From: Sinomonas humi | GTDB taxonomy: Bacteria > Actinomycetota > Actinomycetes > Actinomycetales > Micrococcaceae | NCBI RefSeq assembly: GCF_000802235.1 | Contig: NZ_JTDL01000141.1 | Coordinates: 155,376 to 219,375 of the forward strand | Reading direction: 5' to 3' | DNA length: 64,000 nt | Shown here: positions 25,258 to 33,855 of the stretch, in pieces | Position numbering within the stretch: position 1 is the first letter of the stretch | Layout: each line of letters opens with the position of its first letter | Notes under the pieces: model-generated | Database searches by the model: none | What the model was told of the DNA's origin: nothing | The model's input: the letters and a program-made list of their open reading frames with translations, nothing else | Program-made: the position numbers and the translations under genes

Positions 25258-26913
25258 GTGCGGAATTCCCTCGACAGCGATGTCATCGTCATCGGCGCCG
25301 GCCTCGCCGGGCTCGTGGCTGCCGTCGAGGCGGCCAACGCGGGGCGCCGCGTGACCATCGTCGAACAGGAACCCGCGCAGTCCCTGGGCGGCCAAGCCTT
25401 TTGGTCTCTCGGGGGCCTCTTCCTCGTCGATTCTCCCGAGCAGCGCCGCATGGGCGTCCGAGATTCGCGAGACCTGGCGGCCCAGGACTGGTTCGGCAGC
25501 GCGCAGTTCGACCGCCCCGAGGACTACTGGCCCCGACGGTGGGCCGAGGCGTATCTCGACTTCGCCGCGGGGGAGAAACGCGCGTGGCTGCACGGGCTTG
25601 GGGTCCGGTTCTTCCCGGTGGTTGGCTGGGCGGAGCGCGGCGACGGCCGTGCCGAGGGGCATGGGAACTCGGTGCCGCGATTCCACCTCACGTGGGGTAC
25701 CGGTCCAGGCCTTCTCGAACCCTTTGTGCGCCGGGTCCGGTCGCTTGCCGATGCCGGGAGGATCCGCTTGCTCTTCCGGCACCGGGTGGACTTGCTGCTC
25801 GTCGAGGGAGGCGCCGTTGTCGGAGTGCGGTGCGCCGTGCTCGAGCCTTCGTCGACGCCACGCGGGATGGCGAGCTCCCGGACGGTGACGGGTGAGGCGG
25901 AACTCCGCGCCTCCGCCGTCGTCGTCGCCTCGGGCGGGATCGGCGGGAACCATGACCTCGTGCGTAGGATGTGGCCCGCGCGACTCGGGACCCCGCCGTC
26001 GTCCATGGTTGCCGGCGTGCCCGCGCACGTGGACGGGCGGATGCTCGGCATCGCCGAGGACGCCGGGGGACGTCTCATCAACGGGGATCGCATGTGGCAC
26101 TACGTCGAGGGCCTGCGGAATTGGAACCCGGTCTGGGAGAACCACGGGATCCGGATCCTTCCAGGGCCCTCCTCGGTATGGCTCGACGCGGCCGGGCGGC
26201 GCCTCCCTCCGCCGTTGTTCCCGGGCTTCGACACGCTCGGGACCCTGCGGCACCTGAGGGAGACGGGGTACGACTATTCGTGGTTCGTCCTGACCCAGAA
26301 GATCATCGAGAAGGAATTCGCGCTCTCCGGGTCGGAACAGAACCCCGACCTGACGGGAAAGGACCTGCGGCTCCTCCTTGGGCGCGTCCGTGGTGGCGTC
26401 TCCGAGCCGATCGGGGCCTTCATGAGGCATGGGCCGGATTTCGTCGTGGCGACATCGCTCGGCCAGCTTGTGGAGGGAATGAACCGGGTGGGGGAGCCGG
26501 GGCTCATCTCGGAGTCGGGGCTGCGAGACGTTCTCGAGGCGCGGGACCGGGAGATCGAGAACCCGTTCGGGAAGGACGCCCAGGTCATGTTCCTGCGCGG
26601 GCACCGGCGTTACCGGGGCGATCGGCTCATTCGGGTTGCCGCTCCGCACCGGATCCTCGACCCTTCGGCTGGCCCGCTGATCGCGGTCCGCCTCAACATC
26701 CTCACGCGCAAGACCTTGGGGGGACTTGAGACGGACCTCTCGGGACGCTGCCTGTCCGTGTCTGGGCAGCCAGTCCCCGGGCTGTTCGCTGCGGGCGAGG
26801 CCGCCGGATTCGGCGGCGGCGGGATGATGGGCTACAACGCCCTCGAAGGGACGTTCCTCGGAGGGTGCCTCTTCTCGGGCCGGGTGGCGGGGCGGACTGC
26901 GACGTCGGCTTGA
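25258..26913 (+). CDS. FAD-binding dehydrogenase, fumarate reductase/KstD-type flavoprotein
   Basis: A 551-residue flavoprotein. The FAD motif VIVIGAGLAGLVAAVEAANAG is at about residues 9-29, and the C-terminal FAD site PGLFAAGEAAGFGGGGMMGYNALEG is near 520. The long interior and LGGQAFWSLGGLFLVDSPEQRR match the actinobacterial FAD-binding dehydrogenase family related to fumarate reductase and 3-ketosteroid dehydrogenases. The substrate is not evident. GTG 25258 has GGAAGGG upstream; a TTG at 25198 is an alternative. A palindromic repeat element follows 35 nt after its stop. Confidence 0.8.
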   Translation: MRNSLDSDVIVIGAGLAGLVAAVEAANAGRRVTIVEQEPAQSLGGQAFWSLGGLFLVDSPEQRRMGVRDSRDLAAQDWFGSAQFDRPEDYWPRRWAEAYLDFAAGEKRAWLHGLGVRFFPVVGWAERGDGRAEGHGNSVPRFHLTWGTGPGLLEPFVRRVRSLADAGRIRLLFRHRVDLLLVEGGAVVGVRCAVLEPSSTPRGMASSRTVTGEAELRASAVVVASGGIGGNHDLVRRMWPARLGTPPSSMVAGVPAHVDGRMLGIAEDAGGRLINGDRMWHYVEGLRNWNPVWENHGIRILPGPSSVWLDAAGRRLPPPLFPGFDTLGTLRHLRETGYDYSWFVLTQKIIEKEFALSGSEQNPDLTGKDLRLLLGRVRGGVSEPIGAFMRHGPDFVVATSLGQLVEGMNRVGEPGLISESGLRDVLEARDREIENPFGKDAQVMFLRGHRRYRGDRLIRVAAPHRILDPSAGPLIAVRLNILTRKTLGGLETDLSGRCLSVSGQPVPGLFAAGEAAGFGGGGMMGYNALEGTFLGGCLFSGRVAGRTATSA

Positions 26914-26947
26914 GTGCCGCGTCTGCCTGGGCGTGTGGGCGCGTGGG

Positions 26948-27050
26948 CCGCGCGCTCCAGCCCACTTCTGCGGCGCCGTGAGCCGTGGCGGGCCGAGACA
27001 CGCCGCTTCCCGAGTGATTGAGAAATCACAACCGGGCGGGAGCGCGGCGG
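26948..27050. repeat. ~102-bp palindromic intergenic element, copy 2
   Basis: The left end CGCGCTCCAGCCCACTTCTG matches copy 1 (4699-4800), as do the internal GACACGCCG block and the right end GGAGCGCGGCG. The inner palindrome differs: TGATTGAGAAATCA at 27015-27028. It lies just downstream of the FAD dehydrogenase stop. Confidence 0.6.
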
Positions 27051-27069
27051 CGAGCGAACTCAAGGCATG

Positions 27070-27104
27070 AAAAAGGCCCCGGATCCAGTTGGATCCGGGG
27101 CCTT
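27070..27104 (-). terminator. Factor-independent terminator of the tRNA
   Basis: On the minus strand a 12-bp perfect stem, GGCCCCGGATCC with its complement, has a 4-nt loop and is followed by TTTTT. It is immediately 3' of the tRNA CCA end. Confidence 0.9.
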
Positions 27105-27107
27105 CCC

Positions 27108-27184
27108 TGGTTGCGGGGGCAGGATTTGAACCTACGACCTCTGGGTTATGAGCCCAGCGAGCTACCGAACTGCTCCACCCCGCG
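27108..27184 (-). tRNA. Initiator tRNA-fMet (CAT)
   Basis: A 77-nt cloverleaf including an encoded CCA. The anticodon is CAU in the loop CTCATAA. Initiator hallmarks are present: a mismatch at position 1 (C) with 72 (A) at the end of the acceptor stem, and three consecutive G:C pairs in the anticodon stem (GGG/CCC). The T-arm reads GTAGGTTCAAATCCTGC. A strong terminator follows. Confidence 0.95.
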
Positions 27185-27283
27185 GCGCTTGATCTACTTT
27201 ACCCGCTAGGCGCTCGGGAAGCGAATCGACGGCTTGCAGGGCTGCACGGGGCTCGGCCCTGATGCGAGACCGCAGCTGGACGG

Positions 27284-28714
27284 TCAGCGGAGGTGATCTA
27301 CAAGCGTGCCGGCGATCCCGTTGTACGAGGCGGGAGTCAGGGCGAGGAGGCGAGCCTCGGCGTCGGAGGAGAGCCCCAGGCCAGAGACGAACTCCTTCAT
27401 CCGTGCGGCATCCACGCGGTGGCCTCGCGTGAGGTCCTTGAGCCGCTCATACGGGTTGTCCATCCCCGGGACCCCCGCGATCGCTTCCGCCCGCATGACC
27501 ATCTGGATAGCCTCGGCGAGGACTTCCCAGTTCTGGTCGAGATCGGAGGCGAGGACGTTCTCGGCCACGTCGAGGCCCCCGAGACCCCTTGCGACGTTGC
27601 TGATCGCGAGCAGCGAGTGACCGAACGCGACCCCGATGTTCCGCTGGCTCGAGGAGTCCGTGAGGTCCCGCTGCCAACGGCTCGTCACGAGCGTGGCCCC
27701 CAGAGTGTCGAGGAGGGCCGAGGAGATCTCGAGGTTCGCCTCTGCGTTCTCGAAGCGGATGGGGTTGACCTTGTGCGGCATGGTCGAGGATCCCGTAGCG
27801 CCAGCGACTGGAATCTGTGCGAAGTAGCCGATTGAGATGTAGCTCCAGACATCCGTGCAGACGTTGTGCAGGATCCGGTTGAAGCGGGCCATGTCGGCGT
27901 ACAGCTCGGCCTGCCAGTCGTGGCTCTCGATCTGAGTCGTCAAAGGGTTCCATGTGAGGCCGAGCCCCTCCACGAACGACTTGGCGACCTGCTGCCAGTC
28001 GGCACTGGGCACCGAGGCGACGTGGGCCGCGAAATCACCTGTGGCGCCATTGATCTTCCCGAGGAATTCCGTCCGCTCAATGCGGTCGAGCTGGCGGCCG
28101 AGACGGTGCGCCATGACGGCGAGTTCCTTGCCGAGGGTCGTGGGCGTTGCCGGCTGGCCATGGGTCCGGGAGAGCATCGGGACGTCCCGATTCTCTCGAG
28201 CCATGGCCGCAATCTGTTCGACGAGCTTGCGCGCCGCCGGCAGCCATACCTCCTCCACAGCACCCTTGATGCCCAGGGCGTAGGAGAGGTTGTTGATGTC
28301 CTCGGACGTGCAGCCGAAGTGGACCAGCGCAGTGAGACGGGAGAGCCCGAGCGCCTCGAGCCGGCGGCCGATGTAGTACTCGACGGCCTTGACGTCATGC
28401 ACCGTCACAGCCTCGATCTCGGCGAGCTCCGTGACCGAGTCACCATCGAACTCCGTGACGATGGCCCGGAGCCCCGACTCCTGCTCTTCCGAGAGCGGCT
28501 GCGTGCCGGGAAGTACGGAATTCTTCGTGAGGTGAATGAACCATTCGACCTCGACGGCGACGCGATCGCGGTTGAGGGCTGCTTCCGAGAGATAGTCGAC
28601 GAGAGGGGCCACCGCCGGACGGTACCGACCGTCGAGGGGGCCGAGCGCGATCTGCTCGGAGGAGCTCGCGAGGGACAGCCTGCCGGAAGGAATACGTACG
28701 GGGGTCTCAGCCAT
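27284..28714 (-). CDS. purB: Adenylosuccinate lyase
   Basis: A 476-residue lyase of the fumarase/aspartase superfamily. The signature GSSTMPHKVNP near residue 310, TSEDINNLS near 130 and SRTHGQPATPTT near 180 are all present. It converts SAICAR to AICAR plus fumarate and adenylosuccinate to AMP plus fumarate. This longer form (about 470 residues) with LGPLDGRYRPAVAPL at the N terminus is the gamma-proteobacterial/actinobacterial type. ATG 28714 is chosen; ATG 28723 is also possible. It is divergent from the WXG-like gene. Confidence 0.93.
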   Translation of the reverse strand: MAETPVRIPSGRLSLASSSEQIALGPLDGRYRPAVAPLVDYLSEAALNRDRVAVEVEWFIHLTKNSVLPGTQPLSEEQESGLRAIVTEFDGDSVTELAEIEAVTVHDVKAVEYYIGRRLEALGLSRLTALVHFGCTSEDINNLSYALGIKGAVEEVWLPAARKLVEQIAAMARENRDVPMLSRTHGQPATPTTLGKELAVMAHRLGRQLDRIERTEFLGKINGATGDFAAHVASVPSADWQQVAKSFVEGLGLTWNPLTTQIESHDWQAELYADMARFNRILHNVCTDVWSYISIGYFAQIPVAGATGSSTMPHKVNPIRFENAEANLEISSALLDTLGATLVTSRWQRDLTDSSSQRNIGVAFGHSLLAISNVARGLGGLDVAENVLASDLDQNWEVLAEAIQMVMRAEAIAGVPGMDNPYERLKDLTRGHRVDAARMKEFVSGLGLSSDAEARLLALTPASYNGIAGTLVDHLR

Positions 28715-28893
28715 GGCCTCCATTCTTCCAGATCTGCCGTAGCGAAGGTCTGCCTGTGAATAAGAGGGGGCCGAGCGGCCGGACTTCCGACGGTTTTCCA
28801 CATACGACGGCGGAGCGCAGCGAAGCGCCCGGCAGCGCGCCTAACGTCGATGGCGGGCCGAGCGAGCGGCCTCCGGAACGAGGAGGGGGACAG

Positions 28894-29355
28894 ATGCAGT
28901 GCCGTCACGATGAGGCTCTTCTGCGGGCAGGCCAGGAGAGCCTGGCGCGGGTGGAAGCGGAGGTAGGCGAGGCGAAAGCGGCCCAGCGTCGGGCGGACGA
29001 CGTCGAGTGGGAGGGGGCTGCTGGCGACTCTTTCCGAGCCAGGACCGCATTCATCGCGGCTGAGCTCACGGCAGTCACGCTCGGCATCACCGCACTCGGT
29101 TGCCTCTTGGCCTCTGTCCAAGGCGAGCTGCGGGCATGCGAGGCCAGCCGGTCTTCGTCTGCAACTGCTCCTGATGGGCTGGCAACTTCGGCTCACCACC
29201 TGCCGGTTACCTCTGTTCAGGGTCCACTCCTGCCGATCGCGCCCTCAGGGCCGCTCCTCCCGCAGGTGGCGCGGGCCCCGCTGCTCCCGTACCACTCGTC
29301 GTTTCCGGCTCCGCCCATGACGGGCGGGGCTGGCGGGCAGGAGCTCTGCCGATGA
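28894..29355 (+). CDS. Small WXG100-like protein
   Basis: A 153-residue protein. Residues 1-95 form two predicted helices joined by Trp39-Glu40-Gly41 in DVEWEGAAGDSFR, the layout of WXG100/ESX-type proteins; the last ~50 residues are Pro-rich without structure. No signal peptide. It has a strong AGGAGGGG site 5 nt before the ATG, and its stop overlaps the start of a serine hydrolase gene by 4 nt (ATGA). The pair looks like a type VII-type secreted helper and effector, but no ESX machinery is in the window. WXG assignment is by visual pattern only. Confidence 0.6.
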   Translation: MQCRHDEALLRAGQESLARVEAEVGEAKAAQRRADDVEWEGAAGDSFRARTAFIAAELTAVTLGITALGCLLASVQGELRACEASRSSSATAPDGLATSAHHLPVTSVQGPLLPIAPSGPLLPQVARAPLLPYHSSFPAPPMTGGAGGQELCR

Positions 29356-30785
29356 TCTCGGGGGCGGTCAAGGCGGGCGACGGCTTCGTTGTGACGGGTG
29401 GCTCCCGGTTCGTCGCGACCCTCGAGTCCCTCGAGGCTTCCGCCTTGGTGCTGCGCGCGATGTCGTCGAACCTCGAACGGGCGGAGTGCGCCCTGCACGC
29501 GAGCCGACAGGCAGTGGCCGTCAGCGCGTGCCGGACGTCCTACACCGCTCCCCGGTTCGACGACGAGGCGCGGAGGACGCATGCACGGCTAAGGCGGGCA
29601 CATGAGGAGTCGGAGCGCTGCGCTGCTGCAGTGGCGAGAGCCGCGGAAAGGTATAGGGATGAGGAGGTAGGTCGGGCTAGAGCGATGGATGGTCTGCAGA
29701 ACATCCTGTTTCAAGCCGGACCAATGCCCGGCCTGCTCGATGTGCTGGGCCTCGGGGGGCTGGGTGCTGCGGGCGCGCGAGTGGTGCCCGGAAGCACGCT
29801 CGCGACCCTTCTCCGATCTCTTCAATCAGGCCGGCTTGCTGGATCTCCTGATGATCCTGCGGGGGTCAAACGCGCTTCTCTCCCCTCAGGAACGGGCGAT
29901 GCGACTCACTTCTCCTATGCCCTAAAAAGCCTGCGACAGGCTCAGGGGCAGGAACCGCTCGACGACGGAAGCTTCGTTCCGCCTTCGTCGATCCTCGTGG
30001 AGAGGGTGCCGCGTCCCGACGGGACCGTCGCCGTCATCGTGACAGTGCCGGGAACCCAGACGTGGGCCCTGGACCCAGAAGACGGGAATGTCTTCGATAC
30101 CGAGGGGATCCTCGACGGGATGGCGTACCGCGACAGCCAAGTGCGCAGCCTCATTAAAGGGGCCCTTCAGGACCAGAACCTCGGTGTTGACGACGCGGTC
30201 CTGTTCAACAGCTACAGCCAAGGCGGGATCCACGTGCTGGGACTCCTCGAAGATCGCGAGTTCCTTGAGCGGTATCGGGTGAAAGCCGTGACAACAGTGG
30301 GGAGCCCGGTCTCGGCCTTCGCCACTCCAGAGGGCATCCCGGTCCTGAGCCTGACCAACGCGGACGATATCGTGCCCACTGCCTCTGGACAGGCGGCGGA
30401 GCTCAGCGGATCCGTGGTCAACGTCCGCTCGCCCAGCCGAGCAGGTCCCGTCGCTGCCGTTCTCTTCCCGCAGGATGTCGTCGCCAAGGCTCACGACCTG
30501 GGGAACTATGCCCACGACGCCGAACTGCTCGACGAGTCCGGGGATACCGCGGTCCTCGCGCACCGGGCGGCTGTGAACGCGGCACTGGGAGCGGGGCTTG
30601 CCGGCGGCGCAGCTGCCGCTGCCGCTGCCGGAACGACTGGCCTCGTCGGAGGGGGCGCCAGCGGGACTGTCGGGAGCTCTGGAGCCAACGGCGGGACGGG
30701 ATCAACGGCAGGCAGTTCTCAACCCGGAGGCGCTCAACGCGAGCGCTTTGCCTACACGGCCGCGGATCCTAGAACGAGGGGCTGA
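29352..30785 (+). CDS. Putative alpha/beta serine hydrolase with helical N-terminal region
   Basis: A 477-residue protein. Residues 1-110 are helical and Ala/Arg/Glu-rich (ERCAAAVARAAERYRDEEVGRARAMDGL), resembling WXG/LXG leader regions. An alpha/beta hydrolase-like core follows at about 215-400: nucleophile Ser289 in FNSYSQGGIHVLG (a GXSXG variant with Ser first), a candidate acid in LTNADDIVPT and a candidate His in HDLGNYAHDAELL. The last ~70 residues are Gly/Ala/Ser-rich low complexity. No signal peptide. Coupled to the WXG-like gene, it may be a secreted lipase or esterase effector. I do not recognise a named family. Confidence 0.65.
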   Translation: MISGAVKAGDGFVVTGGSRFVATLESLEASALVLRAMSSNLERAECALHASRQAVAVSACRTSYTAPRFDDEARRTHARLRRAHEESERCAAAVARAAERYRDEEVGRARAMDGLQNILFQAGPMPGLLDVLGLGGLGAAGARVVPGSTLATLLRSLQSGRLAGSPDDPAGVKRASLPSGTGDATHFSYALKSLRQAQGQEPLDDGSFVPPSSILVERVPRPDGTVAVIVTVPGTQTWALDPEDGNVFDTEGILDGMAYRDSQVRSLIKGALQDQNLGVDDAVLFNSYSQGGIHVLGLLEDREFLERYRVKAVTTVGSPVSAFATPEGIPVLSLTNADDIVPTASGQAAELSGSVVNVRSPSRAGPVAAVLFPQDVVAKAHDLGNYAHDAELLDESGDTAVLAHRAAVNAALGAGLAGGAAAAAAAGTTGLVGGGASGTVGSSGANGGTGSTAGSSQPGGAQRERFAYTAADPRTRG

Positions 30786-30810
30786 AGGGCCGGGGCCTCG
30801 TCAGGGAGTC

Positions 30811-31242
30811 CTAGCGCTTGCGATTGGCTCCAAGGATCCAGCCCATCACGGCGGAAACGATGGAAATGATGATCGCGCCGAAGATCGCGGTCCAGAAGAA
30901 GGAATTGATGGTCAAGTGGACCGGCGTGTAACCGCTCAGCCAGGCGGTGAGAGCGAGCATTGCAGCATTGATGATGAGAGCGAAGAGCCCGAGAGTCAGG
31001 CACGTGACGGGGAGAGACAGGACTTCGATGATCGGGCGCACGAGCGCGTTGACGAGGCCGAAGATGAGGCCGATGAACAGATACGCGAGGACGACGCCCA
31101 CCAGGTCACTGTGCTGTCCGGCGCCATGATTGGCGGCGAGGTCCGCGACGGCGGTGGAATTGATCTTGATTCCCGGCAGAATCCAACTGGCTACCCAGAG
31201 CGCGATGGCGTTGACGACGACGCGGATCAGGAATCGCAGCAT
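30811..31242 (-). CDS. Phage-holin-family (YvlD-like) small membrane protein
   Basis: A 143-residue protein with four hydrophobic segments (about residues 3-23, 48-68, 73-97 and 110-135). ALVRPIIEVLSLPVTCLTLGLFALIINAAML is characteristic of the phage_holin_4_2/YvlD family, which is mostly chromosomal and of unknown function. No phage genes surround it, so a lysis role is unlikely. It is divergent from the histidinol-phosphate aminotransferase with 58 nt between starts. ATG 31242 gives the basic MLRFLIR start. Confidence 0.75.
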   Translation of the reverse strand: MLRFLIRVVVNAIALWVASWILPGIKINSTAVADLAANHGAGQHSDLVGVVLAYLFIGLIFGLVNALVRPIIEVLSLPVTCLTLGLFALIINAAMLALTAWLSGYTPVHLTINSFFWTAIFGAIIISIVSAVMGWILGANRKR

Positions 31243-31288
31243 GCGCCCATCGTTCCACAGAGCGCCCTCGACGTCTCGGCACCCGGTT

Positions 31289-31294
31289 ACGCTT
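31289..31294 (+). promoter_or_regulatory. -10 element for a leaderless message (hisC-like gene)
   Basis: TACGCT matches TANNNT and ends 6 nt before ATG 31301, placing the transcription start at or next to the A of the start codon. No Shine-Dalgarno sequence is present. Confidence 0.55.
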
Positions 31295-31300
31295 GAAACC

Positions 31301-32479
31301 ATGACTTCTGCACTTAACAGTCACGACAGCGCCGAAGCAGCCGCCGTCGTCGCCGCCGGCCCGGAGGGCAACACCCCGAGCTCTCTGGTCGTCGGTCCCC
31401 GTCCCGTAATTGGCCGCCTCCCGAAGTACGCCGCTGGAAGGCCGCCCGCTCCCGTTGAAGGGCTCGAGAGCTTCAAGCTTTCCTCGAATGAGAACCCGCT
31501 TCCGCCGCTGCCAGCGGTTCTGGAGGCGATCGCCGCTGAGACTGCCATCAACCGCTATCCAGATCCTGTTGCAAGCTCGCTTCGTGCCAGGCTCGGCGAC
31601 TTCCTTGGTGTCGCGGCGGAGGACATCGTCACCGGCGGAGGGAGCCTCGGGGCGCTCAATCAGCTTCTCGCCGCCTTCGCGGGCCAGCAGGACGACGGCG
31701 TGCAGGACGAGGTCCTCTACGCCTGGCGGTCCTTCGAGGCCTACCCGATCTCGGTGGGACTCGCGGGCGCCAAGAGCGTCCAGGTCCCGGTGACAGAGGA
31801 CGGCCGGCACGACCTCGAAGCGATGGCGAGGGCGGTCACTGACCGGACGCGGGTTGTGCTGTTGTGCACCCCGAACAACCCCACGGGGCCGGTCTTGAGA
31901 ACAGAGGAAACCGAGGAGTTCATCGAGTCGGTCCCCGAGGACGTCGTGGTCGTGATCGACGAGGCCTATCAAGAGTTCGTGCGCGATCCGGAGGCCGTCG
32001 ACGGGCTGCAGATGTACCGCAAATACCCAAACGTCGTGGTGCTCAGAACCTTCTCGAAGGCCCACGGGCTCGCGGGACTCCGCGTGGGCTATTCGATCTC
32101 GCGCCCCGAGATCACACAGCACCTCCGGGTGGCCGCAGTCCCCTTTGCCGTCTCGTCGGTGGCGGAGCGGGCGGCAATCGCCTCGTTGGACCACTACGGG
32201 GAAGTTGTAGAAAGGGTACAAAGCCTCGTGGACGAACGGGATCGGGTCACTCGTGGGCTACGCGAGCTCGGATGGTCGGTCCCGGACGCCCAGGGGAATT
32301 TCGTCTGGCTCAAGCTGGGCGAGGCGACACCGGCCTTCGCCAAGGAGGCCGCGGCCCGAGCCCTCTCAGTGAGGGCGTTCGGGACGGAAGGAGTGAGAGT
32401 GAGCATCGGGGAAGTCGATGCAAACACTCGCTTCCTCGAGCTCTGTAGGACCTTTACAAAAGCCCCGATCGCTTCCTAG
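31301..32479 (+). CDS. hisC: Histidinol-phosphate aminotransferase-like enzyme
   Basis: A 392-residue fold type I PLP aminotransferase. KLSSNENPLPP near residue 60, CTPNNPTG near 190, DEAYQEF near 220 and the Schiff-base Lys in RTFSKAHGLAGLRVGY near 250 are diagnostic of HisC/Pat. It would interconvert histidinol phosphate and imidazole-acetol phosphate; the phenylalanine aminotransferase (Pat) activity is an alternative, since no other his genes are here. The start rests on a leaderless promoter pattern. The branched-chain dehydrogenase operon begins about 150 nt downstream. Confidence 0.85.
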   Translation: MTSALNSHDSAEAAAVVAAGPEGNTPSSLVVGPRPVIGRLPKYAAGRPPAPVEGLESFKLSSNENPLPPLPAVLEAIAAETAINRYPDPVASSLRARLGDFLGVAAEDIVTGGGSLGALNQLLAAFAGQQDDGVQDEVLYAWRSFEAYPISVGLAGAKSVQVPVTEDGRHDLEAMARAVTDRTRVVLLCTPNNPTGPVLRTEETEEFIESVPEDVVVVIDEAYQEFVRDPEAVDGLQMYRKYPNVVVLRTFSKAHGLAGLRVGYSISRPEITQHLRVAAVPFAVSSVAERAAIASLDHYGEVVERVQSLVDERDRVTRGLRELGWSVPDAQGNFVWLKLGEATPAFAKEAAARALSVRAFGTEGVRVSIGEVDANTRFLELCRTFTKAPIAS

Positions 32480-32539
32480 CGGTTAGGCTGAGCGGCGGCC
32501 CGGCTGTACTCGGTAGAGTTACAGCTGGGCCGACAGCAT

Positions 32540-32577
32540 ATATTCCAAATGCAGTACGCATTCCTCTTGAGGAATAT
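32540..32577. promoter_or_regulatory. Palindromic operator of the branched-chain dehydrogenase operon
   Basis: ATTCCTCTTGAGGAAT (32560-32575) is a perfect palindrome, and a further arm ATATTCC at 32540-32546 matches GGAATAT at 32571-32577. The layout fits an Lrp/AsnC-type regulator, which often controls bkd operons. No such regulator gene is in the window. Confidence 0.6.
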
Positions 32578-32631
32578 GGTCCGGCACCCACCGTCCGGAG
32601 CGGAAAGACGATTACGGCAGGAGGCGGCGGA

Positions 32632-33855
32632 ATGGCAGGAGACCTGCCCACCACCGAGTTCGACGACATCCCTGAGGAATTGCTCTACGAGCTCGAGGCC
32701 CTCGCCCATGAACGTACCGAAGGCCACGTCAACATGGTCCAGCTCCTCGACGAGGAAGGGCGCTTCCTCAATCGTTCCCATTTCGCCGAGCGGGCCTCGG
32801 CCCTAAGCGTCGACGAGCTGCGTGCGCTGTACCGAGACATGGCGATGATCCGGCGGTTCGATGCCGAGGCGACGGCGCTCCAGCGCCAGGGGCAGCTCTC
32901 CCTCTGGGTCCCAGTGAGAGGCCAAGAGGCAGCCCAGATCGGTTCCGGTCGCGCGACGCTCCCGCAGGACTACATCTTCCCGACTTACCGTGAGCACGGC
33001 GTCGCGCTCACGCGCGGAGTTGAGCTTGGCGAGCTTCTCCGGCAGTTCCGGGGTGTCTCGAATGGCGGCTGGGATCCGAGGCAGAACAACTTCCACCTCT
33101 ACACGCTCGTCCTTGCGGCGCAGGTGCCGCACGCGGTCGGCTACGCCATGGGCCTCCAGCGGGACGCTTCCCGCGCCGCTGCCGCCGGACGGGCAGCCCC
33201 GGACCCAGCCGCCGTCGTCGCCTATTTCGGTGACGGTGCGAGCTCGGAAGGCGACATCCACGAGAGCATGGTCTTCGCCGCGAGCTTCAAGGCGCCGGTC
33301 GTCTTCTTCTGCCAGAACAATCAGTGGGCCATTTCGGTCCCGACGCAGGTGCAGTCGCGCATTCCCCTGCACAACCGCGCCAAGGGCTACGGCTTCCCGG
33401 GCCTTCGGGTGGACGGGAACGACGTCCTCGCAGTGCATGCCGTCACCGAGTGGGCCCTCGAACGCGCGCGCAGCGGCAAGGGGCCCGTGCTCATCGAGGC
33501 GTACACGTATCGTCAGGGCGCCCACACGACCGCGGACGACCCGACGAAGTATCGCCTCACCGCCGAAGAGGAATCGTGGCTTGCGAAAGACCCGATCACG
33601 CGCTTCGAGAAGTTCCTCCGGGCCGAAGGCCATGCCGACGAGGCGTTCTTTGCCGAGGTTGCGGCTGAAGGGGAAGCCCTCGCGGCAAAGTCACGCAGGG
33701 ACGTTCTCGCTTTCGAAGCTCCGAGCCTGGCCGCCGAGATGCAGAACGTCTACGCGGAGCGGCACCCCCTCGTGGACGAGGAGCTCGCGTGGCACCTCGA
33801 ATATCAGGCCGGCTTCGCCGATGCCGACACGGATTCTGTGGAAGGCGGTCACTGA
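32632..33855 (+). CDS. bkdA: Branched-chain 2-oxoacid dehydrogenase E1 component, alpha subunit
   Basis: A 407-residue thiamine-diphosphate E1 alpha subunit. The ThDP motif spans GDGASSEGDIHESMVFAASF with the closing NN in FCQNN (about residues 200-227). HTTADDPTKYR near 300 is the phosphorylation-loop region of the family. With E1 beta it decarboxylates branched-chain 2-oxoacids (or pyruvate) and acylates the E2 lipoyl group. Length and sequence favour the branched-chain/acetoin type over PdhA, but a pyruvate role cannot be excluded. AGGAGG lies 6 nt before the ATG; its stop overlaps the next start. Confidence 0.85.
   Translation: MAGDLPTTEFDDIPEELLYELEALAHERTEGHVNMVQLLDEEGRFLNRSHFAERASALSVDELRALYRDMAMIRRFDAEATALQRQGQLSLWVPVRGQEAAQIGSGRATLPQDYIFPTYREHGVALTRGVELGELLRQFRGVSNGGWDPRQNNFHLYTLVLAAQVPHAVGYAMGLQRDASRAAAAGRAAPDPAAVVAYFGDGASSEGDIHESMVFAASFKAPVVFFCQNNQWAISVPTQVQSRIPLHNRAKGYGFPGLRVDGNDVLAVHAVTEWALERARSGKGPVLIEAYTYRQGAHTTADDPTKYRLTAEEESWLAKDPITRFEKFLRAEGHADEAFFAEVAAEGEALAAKSRRDVLAFEAPSLAAEMQNVYAERHPLVDEELAWHLEYQAGFADADTDSVEGGH

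Noticed and set aside
27018..27209. 63-codon plus-strand ORF across the tRNA region
   Set aside because: It is the antisense of the initiator tRNA; the RGQDLNLRPLGYEPSELPN-type product is a familiar spurious ORF created by tRNA genes.
30811..31242. Phage remnant signalled by a holin-family gene
   Set aside because: The YvlD-like family is mostly chromosomal, and no other phage gene, integrase or att site is seen nearby.
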